Shown here: positions 56,549 through 64,000 of the stretch, one piece after another
Layout of the letters: the number at the start of each line of letters is the position of its first letter
Numbering within the stretch: position 1 is the first letter of the stretch
NCBI GenBank assembly: GCA_026874595.1
Contig: CM049313.1
Span: 14,753,508 to 14,817,507 of the forward strand
Length of the DNA stretch: 64,000 bases
Source: Sipunculus nudus
Taxonomy: Eukaryota > Annelida > Sipuncula > Golfingiida > Sipunculidae
Direction: 5' to 3'
Notes under the pieces: generated by a model
The model's input: only the letters and a program-made list of their open reading frames with translations
Databases searched by the model: none
What the model was told of the DNA's origin: nothing
Made by a program: the position numbers and the translations under genes

Positions 56549-58919
56549 GTATGTAAATAGACCTATACTTAATGATAAATTTTTAATTACCTTTTTATGT
56601 TATATTTCATGTTTATTTTATTTTATTACCTTTGTTCTACTACCCCGTTGGATTTCTTTGAAACGACCCCGACTGTTGCAATAAATAGAAACCCTTCTTC
56701 TCATGTTTCATCTACCATGTTTCTTTCATGTTTAAACATGAATTTCTAAAAGTTTTATTATAGCAAAATTTAAAATCTAAGTGTTAAGTTACAAAGAAAC
56801 ATGATATAGGAAAAATGGAACAATGGTTCTGAGATGTTATTTAGGTGTCATTTAGTATGATATTTGCCCATTAAAAAGTTGTTAGCTATTACTTTTTGCT
56901 CAAAATTGTGTACCATTACAAAATTTAAAATTTCGAAAAAATATGGAATGAATGTGACTGTTATAAATACATATACCATAAAAAAAAGCTCAGTATCAGG
57001 TTTAAACGATATGTACTTCGTAGGGTCTGATATGCATTTGGTGCAGAATTTGGATTGATTTAAACCTTTTTTTTGCAAGGAAGGCTACCTTAAGACCTAT
57101 TGCTCATAAATATAATCACTCCACTATCCGGAAAATGTAAACAAGCAGATTTACTTAGTAAAGGGTTTTAATAAGTGAATCATAACACGTATAGTTGATT
57201 GGCATGACATAGTGAAACTGATTCGGACAGTCAGAAAAACAAAAATTAATTATACTTAAATAAACAAACCGTGACTTCATTTGTAGTAGAAACTTTTTTA
57301 TTAATAACGAAGACGATTTATTTTAACTTCGAGGCATTAGAAATTGTCAAACAATCTCATTCACAGAATATTATAGAAACCCACGCACACTTTCTTTACA
57401 ATATCATACGTCATGTTTAAATATGATTTACTGAACAGGCCCTGTATACAACAGAATGTGTGTGTTGTTCAGCCAGGTGTGAAACATTGGGATAGTTATC
57501 TGGATATAAAAGAATAACCAAAAAACAAACTAGATGTTTTGACTGGTATGCCCCTTTTTTACTTCAGAGTTACTGTTCATATAACAGAAGGAAACTGAAC
57601 AAAACTAAAAGAAATCGTAATAGCAACTGTGTCCACAAAGATAGGGCTATCTTGGAGATGACCGATGAGAAAATTTAGCATTTCTTCATTTGGAAATATG
57701 AGGCCGATATTTACAGATGGTCATGATAAACCTTGTAATTTGATTTTATTCAGATTCTGCAAGGTGATAGTGATGTTTCTTTGACAGAAGATTTTTTGTT
57801 ATATTCAATGTGAATTAATGTTATCAATAATGCAATAATACTAACGTTTAGAGAATAAGAGAACTTACCAGTGAAATAACATGCTAGCTGCATATGTATT
57901 GACCGCTATATAGTGTTATTATAAATTTAAACTTTCTGCGAAACGAAATGAGGCAGCACCACTGGTCTGTTTAAATGGGTAATTGGTATGAATTTGTTTA
58001 TTAGCTCATTAAAACAAAGAAACCGAAGCAATCAGTAGGCCAGAAATTTTAATTTGTTCATCCGATTTTTTTATGAAAATGCATCTGTCACCTATGTTGT
58101 TAAGGTTTTTACTAACAAACTTTCCATTCAGTCGGCATAAACATACATATGCATTAAAAAGACAGGTGGGAATTCAATGCAAATGTAAAATTGTTTCACG
58201 ACTGTGTTGAAACTGACCCAGACTGCTATTTTCGAGTATATCAGAGATGTACGTAAAATCGAGCAGTCTAATATAAATCAACCAACAAGTCTTTGAAAAG
58301 AAAAACAAGATCCATAGGGTATATATCATTTTAAACCTTTGAACCGAGTTAGTCGTCTTTCGTATGCTAAATGTATATATAAAATTCACATTAAATTTAT
58401 TATGATATTTGAAATTTCTTTGCGAACCTTTGACCTCCACAAACATACCCCGACCTACGAGCCTAGGCCAGAAGGTACATAAATCATGCATAACGTTAAG
58501 CCCATTAAGAACTGGAAATTCAAGTCGGTAATTTTTCGTGTCAACAAAAAATGATTTTGGTATATACCTAATGTAAGAAAAATAAAAATATTTTATAACT
58601 TAACAATCAGGCGAACAACTGCTTTCAATAACCTGATATTTTAACAGAAAGAAATGAATTTAAAATGTCAGTTATAAATGTCAAATGTAATAGCTTTAGT
58701 GTAATGGGAAAAAACGCCTGAATACAAAATAAAGGACACAGTTGTTAAAGAAATTATTTTAACATAACTGATAAACAAGAGGTACATATGCAAATGCAAA
58801 TAGGAGTTATTCAAGCCTGGTACCCTCAAGGAATATAAAAAGTTAATAAAACGGTCCGACCCTAGATCAGTTAAATATCACCAACATAAACATTCCTGAT
58901 GTAAATATATTTTCTATAG

Positions 58920-59083
58920 GTTTCACAGTCACTCTGTATATCGAGCAACAAGAATACGTGGCGGCTTTGTCCCCCGCGGCGGGGGTTAGGGTCCTCATAC
59001 ACAGCCAGGACGTTCAGCCATTTCCGGAGGAAGAAGGGATTGACGTCAGCCCTGGACAGAAGACAAGCATAAGCTTTAAAATG
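58920..59083 (+). CDS. Paralogue exon 7
   Basis: Reads [16 protein letters not shown] ... GIDVSPGQKTSISFKM, against [10 protein letters not shown] ... [16 protein letters not shown] in the minus-strand gene. Five residues differ over 54 codons while about 18 of 164 bases differ, so many changes are silent. Acceptor tttctatag, donor ATG|GTAAGA. Confidence 0.85.
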
Positions 59084-59586
59084 GTAAGAGAATTTTTTGG
59101 TACAACTCGTACAAATTCCAAATAGCGAGAGAAGACTAGCCTGTTGACTAAGTCAACACAACATACGATCATTATGTGCAATGTTTCAAGAAAATGTGCA
59201 TTATTTTCCGTCGTCATATCTTATCTGTGTTAAGTTGGGAGTGTAACCTTTCTTTAGATATCATACATGAAATATATGCTGTATTGCACCAAAGTGGTGT
59301 TAACTGTTAGATCCTGAGGGCATTTGTGACTTTATGGTTCTTTTAAAATAATTAATATAAAAATATACTTACTGAATGCTGTATGTCGAAAGATGGAACC
59401 AACATTTTACACCTTTTGGCTGGATGGTCATAATTTCTTCGTTTCTTTTTAGAGTGGTGGGGTAGCCAGAAGTTTTTTTGAAAAATTTGTCAAATTATGT
59501 GACAAAAATGTAGCCATTAGATCTTATTATCATTACAACTTACCAACAACTAAAAATGATCAATGAAGCTTATGTTCATTTTACAG

Positions 59587-59679
59587 TCCCGTGTAGATCG
59601 GCTTCGTTACCCTTACAGCAGTAACTGTACAGATTGAACTGGCCAGGAAATTATGTACAACAAGAAATACTCTGTTTCG
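59587..59679 (+). pseudogene. Paralogue exon 8 with in-frame TGA
   Basis: Reads [16 protein letters not shown], then TGA at 59635-59637 in place of the Gly codon GGA, then TGQEIMYNKKYSVS. Acceptor ttttacag, donor TCG|GTGGGT. The same codon is TGA in one of the dead exon 8 copies of the minus-strand gene (10263-10265). There is a single copy here, with no tandem array. Confidence 0.85.
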
Positions 59680-59762
59680 GTGGGTTTCCTATTTTCTGCA
59701 TATTGTTTTAAAAAAAATCAAACTGAACTAAATGGCGGGTTAATATTAGTACTCGATCTTGG

Positions 59763-59970
59763 TATTTACGGCTTAGTAAATACCCACAAGTGAAAAATAA
59801 TTATAAAATCAAATGCTGTATTCTCTTATTTTACCTTGATGAGAGTGTACGTAATTCATAATTCTTACGGCATAGTAAATACCCACAAGTGAAAAAATAA
59901 TTATAAAATTAAATGTCGTATTATCTTATTTTATCTTGATGAAAGTGTACGTAATTAATAATTCTTGTCA
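59763..59970. repeat. Direct duplication, ~103-bp unit, in paralogue intron 8
   Basis: Two near-identical copies of ttacggcttagtaaataccc ... gagtgtacgtaatt in tandem. Confidence 0.85.
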
Positions 59971-60412
59971 TGTTCTTTCGGTTTAAGTCTTGTTAAGTGC
60001 ATCTTTGACATTAGATACTCAATTCAAACACCAAAAAGTTATTATTGTGAATTTTAATCAAACTCAGAGGTGATCATTCAGTAAGCTATGTTAAAAATAC
60101 AGGTTGACAACTGGGTTCGAACTATTAAATATTAAATAAATAAGAATTATACAGATATGTACATTTTGTTTGGTTCAGTGTCATGGGAATCGTATTTGCC
60201 ACAGTCCGTCCAGCAGTTTATATGCAGATTAGTTACCTTCCCCTATTTCATGTCTATTTATAGGTGATTATGGTAATACTCTTTACATGCCGATACACAG
60301 AAGTGTATGTAGTGTGTCAGAACCATTGTTAAAATACAAATAGAATCTTTGAAGGTGGATCACAGGAAATGATATTACCATTATTGATTTCGGTAACATC
60401 AGTCTGTCTCCT

Positions 60413-60568
60413 AATACTATGTTTGTTCATTTTTTGAAGCACATTATATTTGAGGGAGACGTTCATATAGTATGATTCATTTATGTGTAAATAATACTAT
60501 GTTTGTTCATTTTTTAAGCACATTATATTTGAGGGAGACGTTCATATAGTATAATGCATTTATGTGTC
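60413..60568. repeat. Direct duplication, ~78-80 bp unit
   Basis: Two nearly identical copies of aatactatgtttgttcattt ... gagggagacgttcatatagt in tandem, in intron 8 of the paralogue. Confidence 0.88.
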
Positions 60569-61759
60569 ATCCGAAATAATATAAATTAAAAAATCAGCAG
60601 CAGTATTCATTAAAAGTAATGGAGTTAAATCAAGTTCCCTTTGAATATAAAAATATATGGTTAACATACAATGGAGAAACAAAAATAGTTTTTTTTCCGT
60701 AAATGACATTAATTGTGCCTAAAATTGGCCCTTTGGCATTTATCCTTATGAGGACGTGGTTGATTTCAACACCTTCAATTATAGTTTTTGCTTACATTTA
60801 CGGTATTGGTGTTTTTAACACAGTAGTGAATGTCCAGTTGGGATCACGCCCTGTAAAACAAGAGTCAATTAAAATATTGATATTTTGACTCATCTCCTAG
60901 TTTTTAATGTTTAGACTTACTGAAAAACTGAATATAAGGGACCTACAATGCCATCATAATCTGTTTACCTTCTGCAAGGATGAATACTGACGATTAATTC
61001 ATGAAATTTTTTTTATTTTCTGCGTGACAGTGACCGATTTAAATAGCGGAAAATTAGGGGTCGATAATATAATAGGAAAATTTATTTACCAAAACGTAAC
61101 TTATTGCCATCCGGGTAAATGAAATTTTCCTTCCCTGTGAACTAACGAATTATCAAAATTCCGCCACGAGATATTATGTGTTATCGCAGTCGGTATGTTA
61201 CGTACTTAGTCGGTTTGTCTGTTGGCAGTTTTACTCCAAAAAAAACTATCCTCCGATTTCGATGAAAGTTTACATTAAATTTAAACGAAACCCGCACTTA
61301 ATGTTTGTTTATCCCACCTGAGAAACAGAACCATTAATTCTTATAACTTGCCACCTTCTTTCTGATGTGCAAGGCTGACTGACATGCAACCATGCAGTTG
61401 GAAACCGGTGGCATACCTATTTGTGGACTCATTTACCTCCTTGGCTTATATGGCAAGTACGAGCATTTGATGAGGTTGATGATATTAGTTCGGATCGGGT
61501 CATCCAGAATTTGGCTGAAATATATTAATATTCGACCTGCTTTCTAGATTGCAATATATTGTGGAAATCATGTTCAATATAAGGGGGATGCCTTGCATGT
61601 TCACCAACCGTTTCACAAATATTCATACAGCCGTATTTTATCTTATCCAAGTTAGACTTGTCAGCCCCCATGTGGTTCAGAACCATAGTGCCAAATTAGA
61701 CCAGGCAATGCCGATGGAGCGGCAGGTTATCCCTTTTTACATCTAAGAAGTACCTTAAT

Positions 61760-62290
61760 ATTAGGTGCATCTCAATGACAAAACATCATCTCACTCCTGA
61801 TATATGTGCAAAAGTCGTCAATGCTACAGTCACATCACACCTGGATTATCACAATGGTCTTTTCCTAGGTCTTCCTCACAAGATGCTCCGCAAGCTCCAG
61901 TTGGCACAGAAAAATTGTGCTCGTCTTCTTACTGGTGCTAAACAGAGATCACACCAAACCTGTGCTATACGATATTCATTTTTGCTAGTCAGGCAAAGGA
62001 TTATATTCAAGGTGATGGTAACCATACATAAGACAGTAAACGCGCCCACAGCAACAACTTATTTGAGAAAGCTTTTCACAATGTCCCAACCTCGTAGAGC
62101 ATTACGCTCCGCATCAGACCCATGGTAACTTGTGACTCCATGGTCCACAAACAAATATAGTGACAGATCCATACAAGTACTTGGTGCCAAACTATGGAAA
62201 GAACTTTCACCTGACCGTCGGTCTGCAATGTTGCAAACTACATTCAAGAAGCACTTAAGAACTTGTTGTTTCAAAATATGTTTTATTAAT
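61760..62290 (+). mobile_element. LINE reverse transcriptase C-terminal fragment in paralogue intron 8
   Basis: An open stretch (about 117 codons) followed by a stop and a continuation reads LTPDICAKVVNATVTSHLDY, GLPHKMLRKLQLAQKNCARL and LGAKLWKELSPDRR. These match the connection region after the reverse transcriptase domain of CR1/Jockey-type non-LTR retrotransposons (...SRLDYCN..L.GLP...L..LQ..QN..AR.). It has no counterpart in the minus-strand copy, so it inserted after the inverted duplication or was lost from the other side. Confidence 0.8.
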
Positions 62291-62706
62291 TTTTAACATT
62301 GGTTCATCACTACATGAACTCATTGCAATATGCTTATTTATTTTAAATAGGAATAATGATTTTGAGAATAGGATTTTATATGTGAATGCGCATAGAAACA
62401 CGTACTTTTGCGCATAGAAATGAAATAAATGATAATAATAAAGACAATGATAATAATAATAATAATAAAAGACTTAAAGTAATTAATACTGATCTTAAAA
62501 CGTGTTAGGCCTGTCCTGTATATATGTTCATGTCCTTTTGACATATATTTCTATTAAACCTCCATTTGATATTCTCTCTAGTAAGATAAAGGATCAGTGC
62601 TTGGATGTTTGACAGGATGCCATTGATTCCTACACATCAAACTATGTTTTGTTTCACAAATAATGGACCACATAATTCGTATATTTTTTTTTCCAAAACA
62701 AAACAG

Positions 62707-62812
62707 GCATGCCTGCGTACGTGTTCTCAGAGGCACAAGATTGATGCATGCAAATGTGAAGATGCTTCTCTGCCAATCGTTGGCAAAATCCCAGTATGCA
62801 ATGAGACTGACC
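62707..62812 (+). CDS. Paralogue exon 9
   Basis: Reads ACLRTCSQRHKIDACKCE, then [17 protein letters not shown]. All cysteines of the minus-strand exon are kept. Acceptor aaaacag, donor GACC|GTGAGT, same phase 1 as the partner. Confidence 0.87.
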
Positions 62813-63279
62813 GTGAGTGTTTTTAATTATTCACTGAATACCTATGACAAGGGTAACCAAAATATATTGTATACCATATAACATTATATTATGTATTAAT
62901 CATCCCAATCAGAATATACTGAACAGGAGATGAAATTGATTGACCAAGTCATTAAATGAATAATTCGATTGAAACATCAGCTTTAAAATTTTGACCGTAA
63001 TATACCATAGTTCATTTTTGGTAATTTAGAATATACATGTTGCATTTTATCCGATACATTGAAACCTATATATTAAACCACCCGTGCTCTGAGCAAACGT
63101 GGTCTTATTTCATATTAGACAGATAAGTTAAACGCAAGGTAAATGTGTTCGGTTCACTCAAGAGTGGTCTTAACAGACAGGTTGTCTTATTATAAAGGTT
63201 TTCTTACAGACAGGTTCTACAGAACGTGGACACAGGACGGCTAGATATTTTCCATTATAAATCATGTTTCTTATTTTAG

Positions 63280-63355
63280 AACTAGAATGTATCATGAAGG
63301 TAGATCGATGGTTAGATATTGGTCAGCTGAGATGTCACTGTCCCCAAAGATGCAG
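63280..63355 (+). CDS. Paralogue exon 10
   Basis: Reads LECIMKVDRWLDIGQL then RCHCPQRC; cysteines kept. Acceptor tattttag, donor AG|GTAAG. Phases match the partner exon at 7236-7311. Confidence 0.87.
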
Positions 63356-63741
63356 GTAAGAACATACCGTTTTAATGTTCCTGTGTATGCAAGCTCAGTA
63401 CTTTGATCTTAATGCCATTTTCTGTTAGACAAAACTAGTGTTTTTCAAATGTTACTAAATAATTGTAATAGGGTAAGTAGTAGAAAAGATTTTTCTTGAA
63501 ATTTTTCATTATCCATTACTGCCATATTCTGTTAAACTGCTTGAACAAGAGAGCAGACATAATGGCTAATAAATGACTGATTTTGTTTAAAGTATGCTTT
63601 GCAAAGTTTCATACTGAATTAATGCCAAGAGATGTTTACTGGTTAAGTGATTTAAGTAACATCTTTAAATTTATCTCAACATGTTGTTTTCGGGCACACA
63701 TCATTTCTTAATAATAGGTTTCGAAGTCTTATTTGTTTCAG

Positions 63742-63799
63742 GGAAAATTCCTACAGCACCACAATATCCGCTTCTGACTGGCCTGGGAAAACATATGAG
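63742..63799 (+). CDS. Paralogue exon 11
   Basis: Reads [19 protein letters not shown] behind a gtttcag acceptor and before a GAG|GTAAAG donor, matching minus-strand exon 11. The next expected exon (12) is beyond the window end. Confidence 0.86.
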
Positions 63800-64000
63800 G
63801 TAAAGCTGTTTCTTTTTCATATTTGATCTGTCTTTTTCCAATCGTACAACAGCTTCTGTATCATTCCAACCCGCAATACAAACTTTTCAGAAATCGCAGT
63901 CTAACATTAAAACAGAACCCCGCCTCTGTGGTCTGGAGCACAAGTTCAAAGCCGATTGTTCATTAGTTAGAATATGTTCTCTGGGGGGACTCTGCAGGCT

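Larger units (their letters stand above)
51836..58469. other. Intergenic region upstream of exon 1
   Basis: It should contain the promoter and any 5' UTR exon of the minus-strand gene near 51.84-52.3 kb, but no clear TATA box or initiator could be assigned. Otherwise it has the dispersed repeat at 53.3 kb, a SINE at 55.3 kb, microsatellites at 56.0 and 56.5 kb and unassigned AT-rich DNA. Short open frames here have no recognisable protein pattern. Confidence 0.5.
58920..63799 (+). pseudogene. 5'-truncated DEG/ENaC paralogue, probable pseudogene
   Basis: Five exons homologous to exons 7-11 of the minus-strand gene are present with identical lengths (164, 93, 106, 76, 58 nt), phases and GT-AG borders. 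No exons 1-6 were found between 52 kb and 58.9 kb, and the similarity itself starts inside intron 6. Exon 8 contains an in-frame TGA. Most exon changes are silent or conservative and the cysteines are kept, so constraint may have been lost only recently, or the TGA is an allele or error. The gene runs off the window, so TM2 is not visible. Confidence 0.75.
58470..63999 (+). repeat. Inverted segmental duplication of the 3' half of the channel gene
   Basis: Exons and introns on the plus strand here match the minus-strand gene between about 11.75 and 6.7 kb, in the same gene order but inverted in the window. Intron matches include the sequence before exon 7 (58790-58919 against 11086-11330), intron 7 (59391-59450 against 10741-10800), intron 8 (59960-60075 against 9800-9930) and the start of intron 8's last part (62560-62660 against 7920-8010). 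Similarity fades upstream of about 58.47 kb. The right end lies beyond the window. Confidence 0.88.

Noticed and set aside
58920-59083. Exon 7 of a complete second functional channel
   Set aside because: No exons 1-6 were found in 52-58.9 kb, the duplication breakpoint lies in intron 6, and exon 8 has a TGA; a truncated copy is more likely.

Overview
The window looks like nuclear DNA of a mollusc, most likely a bivalve. It is AT-rich and full of long TA and TC microsatellites, fragments of non-LTR retrotransposons, tRNA-derived SINEs and ~130-160 bp tandem repeats, and its coding information is split into small exons with GT-AG borders. The group is an inference; no ribosomal or mitochondrial marker is present.

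One protein-coding gene dominates. A DEG/ENaC (epithelial sodium channel / degenerin / ASIC) subunit lies on the minus strand from 51835 down to 2244. I could assemble 14 coding exons whose phases all agree: 2151 nt, a 716-residue protein with ATG and TAA. The protein has a short cytosolic N-terminus with the His-Gly gating motif, TM1, an extracellular domain that starts with FPAVTICN, an acidic segment flanked by two polybasic furin-type sites, a Thr/Ser-rich mucin-like segment encoded by two duplicated exons, the Cys-rich finger/thumb region, and a pore/TM2 exon with the G-x-S selectivity filter. Intron 1 is 26 kb and intron 4 is 9.8 kb.

Layout. 1-2243: downstream sequence with a degenerate tandem repeat. 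2244-12940: exons 14 to 5. 12941-22726: intron 4, with a dead LINE carrying a nested SINE, another SINE and a foldback hairpin. 22727-25659: exons 4, 3 and 2. 25660-51634: intron 1, mostly filled by a ~10.3 kb sequence present twice in tandem (about 29333-39620 and 39636-50115), built of LINE pieces, microsatellites and a tandem repeat whose monomers contain inverted AGGTCA half-sites. 51635-51835: exon 1. 51836-58470: intergenic, with repeats and one SINE. 58470-64000: an inverted, 5'-truncated paralogous copy of the channel gene on the plus strand (exons 7 to 11, continuing off the window), with a TGA codon inside its exon 8.

The most unusual structure is that edges of several channel exons have been copied in tandem into the neighbouring introns: the exon 1 splice donor (2 extra copies), the start of exon 8 (3 dead copies) and the pore exon (about 6 decayed copies). 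Exons 3 and 4 are an in-frame, apparently functional case of the same kind of duplication. The two furin-type sites resemble, in arrangement, those of vertebrate alpha and gamma ENaC. No CRISPR array, rRNA or convincing functional tRNA gene was seen.
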